Part shown: positions 7,278-17,599 of the stretch, piece by piece
How the letters are laid out: each line of letters opens with the position of its first letter
Numbering within the stretch: the stretch's first letter is position 1
From: CAZYXZ01 sp964651395
GTDB taxonomy: Bacteria > Actinomycetota > Actinomycetes > BP-191
DNA: 37,479 bases
Assembly (NCBI GenBank): GCA_964651395.1
Contig: CAZYXZ010000025.1
Location: 1 to 37,479 of the forward strand
Direction: 5' to 3'
Made by a program: the position numbers and the translations under genes
Notes under the pieces: model-generated
What the model saw: the letters and a program-made list of their open reading frames with translations, nothing else
What the model was told of the DNA's origin: nothing
Database searches by the model: none

Positions 7278-8045
7278 CTACTCTGCCACATCAGGCGGTC
7301 GATCCGGTAGCCGAGCGGCGGTCTCCCCGGCCAGGAAGGCCCGGTCTCGGGCGTCCAGCTCCGCAGTCGCGAGCAGGTCGGGCCGGAGCGATGCCGTGCG
7401 TCGCAGCGACTCCTGCCGGCGCCACCGGGCGATCGCCGCGTGGTCGCCCGAGAGCAGAACCGCGGGCACCTCCCGGCCCTCGAATGCGGACGGACGGGTG
7501 TAGACCGGACCCTCCAGCAGGCCGTCGGAGTGGCTGTCCTCCGCCACGCTCTCCGCGTTGCCGACCACGCCCGGCAGCAGGCGGGTAACCGCCTCGACGA
7601 GCGCAAGTGCCGCGACCTCTCCCCCGGCCAGCACGTAGTCGCCGAGCGAGACCTCGTCGTCGGCCCAAAGGTCGAGCACGCGCCGGTCGATGCCCTCGTA
7701 GCGGCCGCACGCGACGGCCAGCCACGGTTCGCCGGCCAGCTGCTCGACCAGCCGCTGCGTGAGCGGCCGGCCGGACGGCGTGGGGACGACGATCCGCGGC
7801 CGAGGCGCCGGTCCCGGCTCGGCCACGAGCGCGGTGAGCGCCCGGTGCCAGGGCTCGGGCTTCATCACCATGCCGGGGCCGCCGCCGAACGGCGTGTCGT
7901 CGACGGTGCGGTGGACGTCGTCGGTGTGCTCACGCAGGTCGTGCACCCGGACGTCGACCAGGCCGCGCTCCCGTGCCTTGCCGAGCAAGGACACGTCGAG
8001 CGGGCCGAAGTACTCGGGGAAGATCGTGACGATGTCGATGCGCAT
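7278..8045 (-). CDS. trmD: tRNA (guanine37-N1)-methyltransferase
   Basis: TrmD transfers a methyl group from S-adenosylmethionine to N1 of G37 in tRNAs, which prevents frameshifting. The 255-residue product shows the SPOUT knot enzyme motifs: MRIDIVTIFPEYF at the start, DDTPFGGGPGMVMKPEP, CGRYEGIDRR, SLGDYVLAGGE and NAESVAEDSHSDGLLEGPVY. The C terminus is the small helical domain that binds the anticodon stem. The ATG at 8045 lies 16 bases after the rimM stop codon. The long open frame upstream of that ATG is a shadow of rimM. Confidence 0.97.
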   Translation of the reverse strand: MRIDIVTIFPEYFGPLDVSLLGKARERGLVDVRVHDLREHTDDVHRTVDDTPFGGGPGMVMKPEPWHRALTALVAEPGPAPRPRIVVPTPSGRPLTQRLVEQLAGEPWLAVACGRYEGIDRRVLDLWADDEVSLGDYVLAGGEVAALALVEAVTRLLPGVVGNAESVAEDSHSDGLLEGPVYTRPSAFEGREVPAVLLSGDHAAIARWRRQESLRRTASLRPDLLATAELDARDRAFLAGETAARLPDRPPDVAE

Positions 8046-8061
8046 CAGGAGTCCGCGGGCA

Positions 8062-8565
8062 TCAGAGGTCCAGCAGTCCCTCGGGCGGGTCGACGACCAC
8101 GCGTCCGCCGGCGATGTCGACCTCGGGCACCACCTCGGCGACGAACGGGACGAGCAGCTCGTGCGTCCCCTCGCGCGTGATCGACAGCAGGTCGCCCCCC
8201 GGTGTGTGGATGACTTCGGAGACGGCGCCGAGCGGCGCCCCGTCGACGTAGGCCAGGAGACCCACCAGCTCGTGGTCCCAGTACTCGTCGTCGTCGGTCG
8301 GCCCGCTCGTGGCGCTGTCCGCGACCAGCAGGGTGTTGCGCAGCGTCTCGGCGCCTTCGCGGTCGCGGAAGCCTTCGAACGCGACCAGCAGGCGGCCGTG
8401 GTGCTCCCTGGCCTGGACGACGGTGAGCGGCCCACGCTCCGGCGGGTCGGTGTCGAGCCGCGCACCCTCGGCGAACCGGGTGTCCGGGTCGTCGGTGCGC
8501 ACCTCGACGGTGACCTCGCCGCGCACGCCGTGCGGCCGACCGATCCGGCCGACGACGAGCTCCAT
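8062..8565 (-). CDS. rimM: 16S rRNA processing protein RimM
   Basis: RimM binds S19 and helps to mature the 3' domain of 16S rRNA in the 30S head. The 167-residue product starts with VVGRIGRPHGVRGEVTVEV, the RimM N-terminal domain signature. It ends with the PRC-barrel part, where DDDEYWDHELVGLLAY and LVPFVAEVVPEVDIAGGRVV are recognisable. The start is the ATG at 8565, nine bases past the khpA stop. Length is typical. Operon context (rpsP-khpA-rimM-trmD) agrees. Confidence 0.96.
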   Translation of the reverse strand: MELVVGRIGRPHGVRGEVTVEVRTDDPDTRFAEGARLDTDPPERGPLTVVQAREHHGRLLVAFEGFRDREGAETLRNTLLVADSATSGPTDDDEYWDHELVGLLAYVDGAPLGAVSEVIHTPGGDLLSITREGTHELLVPFVAEVVPEVDIAGGRVVVDPPEGLLDL

Positions 8566-8574
8566 GAGGAGTGC

Positions 8575-8814
8575 CTAGCGCATCTCGTCCGTGTCGACGA
8601 CGTCGACGCGGATGCCGCGACCGCCGACGGCGGTCACGACGGTGCGCAGCGCCTTGGCGGTCCGGCCGTTGCGGCCGATCACCTTGCCGACGTCCTCGGG
8701 GTGCACGCGCACCTCGAGCGTGGTGCCGCGACGACCGGTGACCTTGTCCACCTGGACGTCGTCCGGGTGATCGACGATCCCCTTGACCAGATGTTCGAGC
8801 GCCAGCTCAGTCAT
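8575..8814 (-). CDS. khpA: KH-domain RNA-binding protein KhpA
   Basis: The product is 79 residues long and forms a single KH domain. The GxxG loop is seen in VIGRNGRTAKALRTVV around residues 46-61. Proteins of this type (KhpA/YlqC) bind RNA broadly and in Gram-positive bacteria affect cell division and elongation genes, usually with KhpB. The gene sits between rpsP and rimM, as in most actinobacteria and Firmicutes. Its ATG directly abuts the rpsP stop codon with no base between, so it probably depends on rpsP translation. Confidence 0.95.
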   Translation of the reverse strand: MTELALEHLVKGIVDHPDDVQVDKVTGRRGTTLEVRVHPEDVGKVIGRNGRTAKALRTVVTAVGGRGIRVDVVDTDEMR

Positions 8815-9339
8815 CTACTCCCCCGCCTCGGCAACAGCGGCCTCGGCGGGCTCGGGCTTCTCTGCCCCACTATCGGCTGCCTCGCTCGCGGCTTCGGCCG
8901 GAGCGGCCTCAGCCGCCTCCGTTGCCGCCTCTTCGCTCTTCGGCTTTGCCGCCTTCTTGGCGGGGGCCTTCTTGGCGGGGGCCTCTTCGTGCTTGCCCTC
9001 GGCGGCGGCCTTGGCGGCGGTCTCGAAGGTGCTGCGCTTGTCCGCCTTCGGGGCGGCCACGAGCATCGGCGGCGGGGCCGGCAGGCCCTTGAACTCCTGC
9101 CACGCGCCGGTCACCTTGAGCAGCGCCTCGACGGCCTCGGACGGCTGGGCCCCCACGCGCAGCCAGTAGAGCGCGCGCTCGCTGTCGATCTCGATGTACG
9201 ACGGGTCTTCCTTCGGGTGGTACTTGCCGATCGTCTCGATCGAGCGGCCGTCGCGCTTGGCGCGGCTGTCGACGACGATGACGCGGTAGTGCGGCGCGCG
9301 CATCTTGCCGAGGCGCATGAGCCGGATTCTCGTAGCCAC
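8815..9339 (-). CDS. rpsP: 30S ribosomal protein S16 with long low-complexity tail
   Basis: S16 helps to assemble the 30S subunit body. The N-terminal ~80 residues are a normal S16, with MATRIRLMRLGKMRAPHYR and GKYHPKEDP clearly visible. The protein then runs on to 174 residues, about twice the size of a basic S16. The added part is a Lys/Ala block with APAKK repeated, followed by an Ala/Glu block. The start is GTG at 9339, with AAGGAG ten bases upstream. It is the first gene of the rpsP-khpA-rimM-trmD-rplS run. The 161-base gap between ffh and rpsP should hold its promoter, but I could not pick out a convincing one. Confidence 0.96.
   Translation of the reverse strand: MATRIRLMRLGKMRAPHYRVIVVDSRAKRDGRSIETIGKYHPKEDPSYIEIDSERALYWLRVGAQPSEAVEALLKVTGAWQEFKGLPAPPPMLVAAPKADKRSTFETAAKAAAEGKHEEAPAKKAPAKKAAKPKSEEAATEAAEAAPAEAASEAADSGAEKPEPAEAAVAEAGE
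8952..8981. repeat. two perfect 15-base tandem repeats in the rpsP tail
   Basis: The 15-base unit CCTTCTTGGCGGGGG occurs at 8952-8966 and again at 8967-8981. On the coding strand it encodes the APAKK pentapeptide. A perfect in-frame unit suggests recent slippage growth of the S16 tail. Confidence 0.85.
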
Positions 9340-9500
9340 GCGGGAACTGCTCCTTGGTGCTCGATGGGGTGCCTTCGCGCTGCGGGTGGGGGCTCGCGCG
9401 GTCCGGCGGTACAGGGTCGCTGGGGCGGGTAGAGGGGCCGCTCCCTGCGTGGTGCAGCCACTCAGTGTGCCAGATCCCGGCAGTTTCGCGGAAACAGTCG

Positions 9501-10943
<1,443 letters not shown>

Positions 10944-10956
10944 GACAGCGACTGTA
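10944..10956 (-). promoter_or_regulatory. possible leaderless -10 box (ffh)
   Basis: TACAGT (10956-10951) is followed by CGCTGTC and the ATG at 10943. No -35 match and no ribosome-binding site are seen. It lies in the 31-base gap behind the acyl-CoA synthetase gene. Confidence 0.35.
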
Positions 10957-10974
10957 TCTGTCCGGCCTTGGGGG

Positions 10975-12567
10975 CTACGCCGGGCCTTCGGCCAGCTGCC
11001 GACGAAGGATCTTGCCGGCCGGGTTGCGCGGCAGCTCGTCGACGAAGAGGACATCGCGCGGGATCTTGAACCGGGCCAGGTGATGGCGCACGTGCTCCTT
11101 CACCTGGTCCTCGGTGAGCGCGTCGCCGTCCGCACGCACGATCACCGCCCGCAGCCGCTGGCCGAAGTCGTCGTCCGGTACGCCGACGACGGCGACGTCG
11201 CGGACGCCGGGCAACCGCGCGAGCAGCCGCTCGACCTCCGAGGGGAAGACGTTCTCGCCGCCGGAGACGACCATGTCGTCCTCGCGGCCCAGCACGACGA
11301 GCCGGCCCGCCGCGTCCCAGCGGCCGAGGTCGCCGGTGGCGATCAGCCCCTGCTCCAGCTCCTTGCCGTGGCCGTCGGTGTAGCCGTCGAACTGCAGGCC
11401 GCTGCCGACGAAGATGCGACCGGGCCGGCCGTGCGGGACCGGGTGCGCCCTGTCGTCGAGCAGCCGCACGCGCACGCCCGGCGGTGGCCGCCCGGCGGAG
11501 TCGGGGTCGGCGCGCAGGTCCTCCGGCGTCGCGACCGTCGCCCAGGCGACCTCCGTGGAGCCGTAGAGGTTGTAGAGCACGTCGCCGTAGGCGTCCATGA
11601 ACCGGGTCGCGAGTCCGGCCGGCAAGGCGGAGCCGCTGACCGCGACGATGCGCAACGAGGCGGTGTCGTACCGCGACCGGACCTCGTCCGGCAGGGCCAG
11701 CAGTCGCTGGAGGACGACCGGTGTCGTGGCCAGCACCTCCGCGCCGTTGCCGTCGATCGCGGCGAGCACGGCCTCGGGGTCGGTGCGTGGGAGCACGTAC
11801 GTCGTCGACAGCAGCGCGCCGAGCGCGACGTGCAGCAGGCCCCACGCGTGGAACAGCGGCGCGGCGATGACGGTGCGCTCCCGCGCCCGGAACGGCAGCA
11901 CGGACAGCAGCGAGAGCGCCGCCTCGAGATCGCGGGACTCGCCGCGCGCGGCCCCCTTCGGCGTACCGGTGGTGCCCGAGGTCAGGACGACCGTTCCGCC
12001 GGTGTGCACGCGAGGCGGTTCGCGCCCCTCGGCAGCGGCGACGGTCCGGTCCCACTGTGCGAGCTCCACGCCGGAGACTCCGTCCGGCAGGTCGAACTCC
12101 GCGTCGTGCAGGACGACCCTGATGCCCTCGCGCTCCAGCACGTCGGCCAGCTGTGGACCGGCGAAGCCGGTGTTGAGCAGCACGACGTCGGCGCCCACCT
12201 TCGACAGGGCGAGGAAGCCCTCGACCCAACGACGACTGTTGCGTGCGAGCAGGCCGACGCGGTCTCCGGCAGCGATGCCCAGGTCGTGCAGCGCAGCAGC
12301 TCCCGCCGTGGTCCGGTCGTGCAGGTCGCCGAACGTGAGCACGCCGTCGTCGTCGATGACGGACGCCTCGCGGCGGAACCGCACCGCCGAGCAGGCCAAC
12401 CCGCCGACCACACCCGTGCCCCACCGTGCGAGGGAGAGCGCCATGCCGATCGCGTGGTCCGGGCGCAGCGGCTTGACCAGGCCGGTGCTCGACAGGGTGC
12501 GCGCCATCCGGATGAACTCGCGCGGGGACGTCGGGAACGGAGCCCCCAACGCCGGGAGCTCCGGCAC
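10975..12567 (-). CDS. acyl-CoA synthetase (AMP-forming)
   Basis: The product activates a carboxylic acid, probably a fatty acid, as the acyl-adenylate and then joins it to CoA. The 530-residue protein has the P-loop VLTSGTTGTPKGAARG, the adenine-binding LYGSTEV, the hinge block TGDLGRWDAAGRLVVLGR, DDMVVSGGENVFPSEVE, and the catalytic lysine in NPAGKILRRQL at the C terminus. The GTG at 12567 shares one base with the ftsY stop (TAGTG). It gives the ~30 residues that related actinobacterial synthetases usually have before GLVKPLRPDH. An ATG at 12507 is the alternative. The position between ftsY and ffh is unusual. Confidence 0.9.
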   Translation of the reverse strand: MPELPALGAPFPTSPREFIRMARTLSSTGLVKPLRPDHAIGMALSLARWGTGVVGGLACSAVRFRREASVIDDDGVLTFGDLHDRTTAGAAALHDLGIAAGDRVGLLARNSRRWVEGFLALSKVGADVVLLNTGFAGPQLADVLEREGIRVVLHDAEFDLPDGVSGVELAQWDRTVAAAEGREPPRVHTGGTVVLTSGTTGTPKGAARGESRDLEAALSLLSVLPFRARERTVIAAPLFHAWGLLHVALGALLSTTYVLPRTDPEAVLAAIDGNGAEVLATTPVVLQRLLALPDEVRSRYDTASLRIVAVSGSALPAGLATRFMDAYGDVLYNLYGSTEVAWATVATPEDLRADPDSAGRPPPGVRVRLLDDRAHPVPHGRPGRIFVGSGLQFDGYTDGHGKELEQGLIATGDLGRWDAAGRLVVLGREDDMVVSGGENVFPSEVERLLARLPGVRDVAVVGVPDDDFGQRLRAVIVRADGDALTEDQVKEHVRHHLARFKIPRDVLFVDELPRNPAGKILRRQLAEGPA

Positions 12568-13715
12568 TAGCCCGCGTCCTCCGACAGGAGGGCGTCGACG
12601 AACGCCTCCGGCTCGAACGGCGCGAGGTCGTCCGGACCCTCGCCCAGACCGACCAGCTTCACCGGGATGCCGAGCTCGCGCTGCACGGCCACGACGATGC
12701 CGCCCTTCGCGGTGCCGTCGAGCTTGGTCAGCACGATGCCCGTGACGCCGACCGATCCCGCGAACTCCTTCGCCTGCACGATGCCGTTCTGGCCTGTGGT
12801 GGCGTCGAGGACGAGCAGCACCTCGTCGACGGAGCCCAGCTTCTCGACGACGCGCCGGATCTTCGCCAGCTCGTCCATCAGGCCGGTCTTGGTGTGCAGC
12901 CGGCCGGCCGTGTCGATCAGCACCGTGTCGACCCGCTGCTCCGCGCCCGTCCGCACGGCGTCGAAGGCGACCGCGGCCGGGTCGCTTCCCTCGGCGCCGC
13001 GGACGACCGTCGCGCCGACCCGACCGGCCCACGTGGCCAGCTGGTCGGCGGCCGCCGCGCGGAACGTGTCGGCAGCCCCGAGGACCACGCTGCGTCCGTC
13101 GGCGACCAGGACGCGCGCGAGCTTGCCGCAGGTCGTCGTCTTGCCGGTGCCGTTGACACCGACGACCAGCAGGACGGCGGGCCGGTCGTCGTGCGGAAGC
13201 GTGCGCAGCGAGCGGTCCGCTGTGCCGATGGCGTTGAGCAGCTGCCCGCGCAGCAGATCCCGTACGGCGGCCGGCTCCCGGGTGCCGAGCACCTTCACCT
13301 CGGTGCGCAGCGACTCCACGATCTCCATGCTCGCCGCCACGCCGACATCTGCCGCGAGCAACGTGGTCTCGATCTCCTCCCACGCCTCCTCGTCCAAGGA
13401 GTCGCGCGACAGGAGGGAAAGGAGCCCCTTGCCGAGGCCGGACTGGGAGCGCGCGAGGCGTGACCGGAGCCGCGTGAGCCGCCCGGCGGTGGCCTCCGGC
13501 ACCTCCAGCACCGGTGGCGCTTCCCACGGGACGGTGGGCGTCGGAATCGACGGCGCTGTCAGCTCGACCGTCGCTGACGTCGGCCCGGCGTCATCAGCGC
13601 GGGTCGGCGCCTCGATCTCCGGCGGGCGGCGTCGCGAACGAGTGGTGGCGACCAGACCTGCCGTGAGAGCAATCGCGAGAATCGCGATTGCGATCACGAG
13701 TTCAAGCACGGGCAT
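12567..13715 (-). CDS. ftsY: signal recognition particle receptor FtsY
   Basis: FtsY is the membrane receptor for the Ffh-ribosome complex. The 382-residue product opens with a hydrophobic helix (about residues 2-24), so it is membrane-anchored as in other actinobacteria. A Thr/Pro-rich linker then leads to the NG domains. GTPase motifs are GVNGTGKTTTCGKLA, GAADTFRAAAADQL, DTAGRLHTKTGLMDEL and TKLDGTAKGG. The ATG at 13715 lies inside the smc gene: the two genes overlap by 14 bases. The order smc-ftsY is conserved in actinobacteria and Firmicutes. Confidence 0.97.
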   Translation of the reverse strand: MPVLELVIAIAILAIALTAGLVATTRSRRRPPEIEAPTRADDAGPTSATVELTAPSIPTPTVPWEAPPVLEVPEATAGRLTRLRSRLARSQSGLGKGLLSLLSRDSLDEEAWEEIETTLLAADVGVAASMEIVESLRTEVKVLGTREPAAVRDLLRGQLLNAIGTADRSLRTLPHDDRPAVLLVVGVNGTGKTTTCGKLARVLVADGRSVVLGAADTFRAAAADQLATWAGRVGATVVRGAEGSDPAAVAFDAVRTGAEQRVDTVLIDTAGRLHTKTGLMDELAKIRRVVEKLGSVDEVLLVLDATTGQNGIVQAKEFAGSVGVTGIVLTKLDGTAKGGIVVAVQRELGIPVKLVGLGEGPDDLAPFEPEAFVDALLSEDAG

Positions 13716-16700
13716 CCTCGGGCTCGCGGAGGCGCTGCGAGATCACGGTGGAGATCCCGTCGTTGCGCATGCTCACGCCGTACAGCGCGTCCGCGACCTC
13801 CATCGTCCGCTTCTGGTGCGTCACCACGATGACCTGCGAGGTACCCCGGAACTCCGCGATCATGTCGAGCAGCCGGCCCAGGTTGCGGTCGTCGAGCGCT
13901 GCCTCCACCTCGTCGAGGATGTAGAACGGCGAAGGGCGCGCACGGAAGATGGCGAAGAGCAACGCGATCGCCGTGAGCGAGCGCTCCCCACCGGAGAGCA
14001 GTGACAGCCGCTTCACCTTCTTGCCCGGCGGGCGGGCCTCCACCTCGATCCCCGACGTGAGCAGGTCGTCGGCGTCGGTGAGCACCAGACGCCCCTCGCC
14101 CCCGGGGAAGAGCCGCGCGAACACGTCGGTGAACTCGCGCGCGGTGTCCTCGAACGCCGCGGCGAACACGTCGTGGATCCGCTCGTCCACTTCCTTGATG
14201 ACCGTCAGCAGGTCGCGGCGCGTGGCCCGGAGGTCGTCGAGCTGCGTGTTGAGGAACGCGTGCCGCTCCTCCAGCGCGGAGAACTCCTCGAGCGCGAGCG
14301 GGTTGACCCGGCCCAGCAACGCCAGCTGCCGCTCGGCGGCGGCCGCCCGGCGTGCCACCTTCTCGCGGTCGTACGGCGTGGGCTCCGCGTTCTCCGCGTC
14401 CGACGGCGGGGGCACCGGCTGGTCGGGGCCGTACTCGGCGAGCAGCGTCTCGGCGTCGACGCCGTACTCCTCGGCGCAGCGAGTCTCGAGGGCTTCGATG
14501 CGCAGCCGCTGCTCGGCGCGCGCCATCTCGTCGCGGTGCACGACGTCGGTCAGGCCCTCCAGCTCGGACGCGAGCTCGCGGCGGGCGGTACGCGCCTCGA
14601 CCAGCCGCGTGTCGTGGCCGCGGTGTGCCGCCTCGAGCGCCTCGCGCTCGGCCGTGGCGGCGGCGATCGACGCCTCGATGCGGACGAGCGCCTCGGCCGC
14701 GACCCGAGCGACGGCCCCGGCCACGAGCGCCCCATGAGCACGCCGCTCGCGCAGCTCCGCGAACCGGGCGACGGCGTCGCGCTCGGCGTGCGCCGCCGAC
14801 TCCAGCTCGGTCGCCCGGGCCCCCAGCGCACGGGCACGCTCCTCCGCGGTCACGACGCGCAGGCGCACGCCGACCTCGACCTGGCGCGCGTCGTGCAGCT
14901 CGGCCGCCACGACGTTGCGCCGGTCCGTGCGCGGCTCGACGTCGGGCGGCGCGGACTCGGCCTCCGAGATGCGCGCCTCCCAGCCGGCCAGCCCTTCGAG
15001 GTCGCGGTCGCGCGCCGAGGACGCGTCGGTGATGGCGACGAGCAGCCGCTCCGCCTCGTCGGCCGCCGCGCGCTGCTGGGACCCGAGCATGGCGAGCTGT
15101 TCCGCCACGGCCGCCATGGCCGCGTCCGACTCGTGGAGCGAGTCGAGGATGCGGTCGAGCTCCGTACGCGACCGCTCGAACTCGTCGCGGGCGGCGACCA
15201 GCTCGAATCGCAGGCGCTCGGAGAGTGCGGTCGCCTCGGTGAGCCGCTCACCGGCCTCCTCGGCCGCGGCGTGCACCTCGAGCAGCGTCGGCGCGGACGC
15301 ACCACCGCCGACGGCCCGGTCCGGCGCGATGAGGTCGCCGTCCGTGGTCACCGCGGTCAGCCCGTGCTCGGACGCGACGTGGTACGCCGCGTCGAGGTCG
15401 CGGACGATGACGACGTCACCGAGCACCCGGCGTACGGCGCCCATGAGCCGGTCCGGCACCGTGACGAGGTCGAGGGCCCACTGGGCGCCCGGTGGCGGCG
15501 GACCCGGAGGGTCCGCGGAGGGCATCGCGCTGCCGCCGACCAGGAGCACGGCACGGCCGGCGTCCGACTCGTGCAGGAAGCGCAGCGCGTCGGCGGCACC
15601 GCGCGGGTCCGCGACGGCGACGGCGTCGGCCAGCGCGCCGAGGGCGGCCGCGACGGCCACCTCGAAGCCGGACCGGACGCCGAGCAGCGTCGCCACGGTG
15701 CCGAGCAGGCCTGGGACGCGGTCGCCGGCGTCGAGCAGCGCGCCCGCGCCGTCGCGGCGCAGCAGGCTCATCTCGAGCGCCTCCCGGCGTGCGGACCAGA
15801 ACGAGCGCTCCCGCTCCGCTTCCCGCTCCTCCGCGATCAGCTCGTCGACGCGGACGGTGGCCGCAGCCAGCTCCTGGCTGGCCAGCTCGTAGCGCTCGTC
15901 GAGGCCGAGCTCGCCCTCGTCGAGCTGCACGACCTGGTCCTGCACGGACAGGAACTCGGCACGCGCGCGTTCGGCGCGTTCCAGCGCCGCGGTGCGCGCG
16001 GCGGTGAGCCGGCCGATCTCCTCCTCCGCGGCGGCGACCCGGCTGCGCAACGCGTTGGCCTCGCCGACCAGTCGCGCGAGTCCTTCCCGCTGGTCGGCCT
16101 GCGCGGACGCTGCGGCCATGACCGCCGTCTCTTCCGCGCGCAGGCTCTCCTCGAGGGCGCTACGCGCGGCCTCGGCCGCGGCCAGCTCGGCCCGGTCGCT
16201 GTCCAGCGCCGCACGGACCTGCGCCTCGTCGCGGCGTACGCCGGCGGCCTCCTCGTCGAGCTCGTCGGCGCTGCGGCCGGGACGGGCCTCCGCCTCGAGG
16301 TCCGTGGACAGGTGCCGCTCGCGCTCCGCCGCCAGGCTCGCCGTGCCGCGGAACCGTTCGCGCAGCGACGAGAGCCGGTAGTAGGTCTCCTGGGCGCGGG
16401 CCAGCAAGGGGGCGTCTGCCGCCAGCTCGACCTCGAGCTCGCGCTCCGCCGCCTCGGCCTGCTGCAGCGCCTGCTCGACCGCGGTCCGCCGCCCCCTGAG
16501 CTCGGCCTCGTCGCGGAGCTCGGCCTCGAGGTCGGTGCGCAGGCCGAGCAGGTCCTCGGCAAGGAGTCGCAGCTTGGTGTCGCGCAGCTCCGCCTGGATG
16601 ACGGCGGCGCGGCGCGCCACCTCAGCCTGTCGCCCGAGCGGCTTGAGCTGGCGGCGCAGCTCGGCGGTCAGGTCGGTGATGCGCGTCAGGTTGGCCTGCA

Positions 16701-17250
16701 TCGCGTCCAGCTTGCGAAGCGCCTTCTCCTTGCGCTTGCGGTGCTTGAGGACGCCGGCCGCCTCCTCGATGAACATGCGCCGGTCCTCCGGGCGCGCGGC
16801 CAGGATCGCGTCGAGCTGGCCCTGTCCGACCAGCACGTGCAGCTCGCGGCCGATGCCGGAGTCGCTGAGCAGCTCCTGCACGTCGAGCAGCCGGCACGGC
16901 GCGCCGTTGATGGCGTACTCACTCTCCCCTGATCGGAACATCAGCCGGGAGATCGTCACCTCGGAGTAGTCGATCGGCAGCGCGCCGTCGGTGTTGTCGA
17001 TGGTGAGGATGACCTCCGCACGGCCGAGCGCGGGACGGCCCGGCGTGCCGGCGAAGATGACGTCCTCCATCTTGCCGCCGCGCAGCGACTTGGCGCCCTG
17101 CTCGCCGAGCACCCAGGCGATCGCGTCGACGACGTTGGACTTGCCCGAGCCGTTCGGGCCGACGACGCAGGTGATGCCGGGCTCGAACTTCAGCGTCGTG
17201 CTGGCCGCGAAGGACTTGAAGCCGCGGAGCGTGAGGCTCTTGAGGTGCAC
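13702..17250 (-). CDS. smc: chromosome segregation protein SMC
   Basis: SMC is the large ATPase that folds and separates chromosomes with ScpA and ScpB. The 1182-residue product begins with the zinc-hook-free SMC head: GFKSFAASTTLKFEPGITCV and Walker A GPNGSGKSN at 31-39. Long heptad-rich coiled coils follow, with a hinge near 520-650 (GDRVPGLLGTVATLLGV, RAVLLVGG). The second coil leads to the C-terminal head, with signature LSGGERSLTAIALLFAIF and Walker B FYILDEVEAALDD. The start GTG at 17250 has GGAG eight bases upstream. It is separated from the small coiled-coil gene by a terminator. Confidence 0.97.
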   Translation of the reverse strand: MHLKSLTLRGFKSFAASTTLKFEPGITCVVGPNGSGKSNVVDAIAWVLGEQGAKSLRGGKMEDVIFAGTPGRPALGRAEVILTIDNTDGALPIDYSEVTISRLMFRSGESEYAINGAPCRLLDVQELLSDSGIGRELHVLVGQGQLDAILAARPEDRRMFIEEAAGVLKHRKRKEKALRKLDAMQANLTRITDLTAELRRQLKPLGRQAEVARRAAVIQAELRDTKLRLLAEDLLGLRTDLEAELRDEAELRGRRTAVEQALQQAEAAERELEVELAADAPLLARAQETYYRLSSLRERFRGTASLAAERERHLSTDLEAEARPGRSADELDEEAAGVRRDEAQVRAALDSDRAELAAAEAARSALEESLRAEETAVMAAASAQADQREGLARLVGEANALRSRVAAAEEEIGRLTAARTAALERAERARAEFLSVQDQVVQLDEGELGLDERYELASQELAAATVRVDELIAEEREAERERSFWSARREALEMSLLRRDGAGALLDAGDRVPGLLGTVATLLGVRSGFEVAVAAALGALADAVAVADPRGAADALRFLHESDAGRAVLLVGGSAMPSADPPGPPPPGAQWALDLVTVPDRLMGAVRRVLGDVVIVRDLDAAYHVASEHGLTAVTTDGDLIAPDRAVGGGASAPTLLEVHAAAEEAGERLTEATALSERLRFELVAARDEFERSRTELDRILDSLHESDAAMAAVAEQLAMLGSQQRAAADEAERLLVAITDASSARDRDLEGLAGWEARISEAESAPPDVEPRTDRRNVVAAELHDARQVEVGVRLRVVTAEERARALGARATELESAAHAERDAVARFAELRERRAHGALVAGAVARVAAEALVRIEASIAAATAEREALEAAHRGHDTRLVEARTARRELASELEGLTDVVHRDEMARAEQRLRIEALETRCAEEYGVDAETLLAEYGPDQPVPPPSDAENAEPTPYDREKVARRAAAAERQLALLGRVNPLALEEFSALEERHAFLNTQLDDLRATRRDLLTVIKEVDERIHDVFAAAFEDTAREFTDVFARLFPGGEGRLVLTDADDLLTSGIEVEARPPGKKVKRLSLLSGGERSLTAIALLFAIFRARPSPFYILDEVEAALDDRNLGRLLDMIAEFRGTSQVIVVTHQKRTMEVADALYGVSMRNDGISTVISQRLREPEDARA

Positions 17251-17330
17251 GCGCAGCGCTCCGCCGGTGTTCGAGAAGGGGGGAAGTCCGGGGTCAGCGT
17301 ACAGGCGTGGGCAGGCGGGCCCGGGCAAGC

Positions 17331-17357
17331 AAAAGGGCGATCCCGAGGGATCGCCCT
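17331..17357 (-). terminator. Rho-independent terminator behind the small coiled-coil gene
   Basis: The arms AGGGCGATCCC (17334-17344) and GGGATCGCCCT (17347-17357) pair perfectly over 11 bases. Read on the minus strand the hairpin is followed by TTTT (17334-17331). It starts 19 bases past the stop of the gene ending at 17377, so smc should be transcribed from its own promoter in 17251-17330. Confidence 0.85.
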
Positions 17358-17376
17358 GCTGATGCCGCGTGCTGGT

Positions 17377-17556
17377 CTAGCTGTACGCGGGCTCCGGCTG
17401 CTCCGTGATCGCCAGCGACTCCTCGAGCATCCGCTGGGACTGCACGTCTGCGAGCTGTGCCTCCAGCTCCTTGACGCGGAGCTGAAGCCTGCGTACCTCC
17501 GTGACCAGCCGCATGTCGGGCATGGTGCCGGTGCTGCCGAAGATCGCCTTCGCCAT
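17377..17556 (-). CDS. small coiled-coil protein (59 aa)
   Basis: The ATG at 17556 has a strong GGAGGG ribosome-binding site eight bases upstream, and the gene ends just before a clear terminator. The product begins MAKAIFGSTGTMPD and continues as an amphipathic heptad helix (RLVTEVRRLQLRVKELEAQL), then an acidic end. The frame is open farther upstream but has no better start. From memory, small MAKALLG-type coiled-coil proteins occur near smc in other actinobacteria, so it may belong to a conserved uncharacterised family. That match was not checked. GTNAC repeats in the region upstream may regulate it. Confidence 0.75.
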   Translation of the reverse strand: MAKAIFGSTGTMPDMRLVTEVRRLQLRVKELEAQLADVQSQRMLEESLAITEQPEPAYS

Positions 17557-17599
17557 GTGCCTGACCCTCCACATTGAGGTGCTCACACGCGACGGGAAG

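Noticed and set aside
14173..16932. A 919-residue open frame on the plus strand opposite smc
   Set aside because: It is the mirror of smc caused by high GC in the third codon position. Its protein has no recognisable domain and smc on the minus strand is certain.
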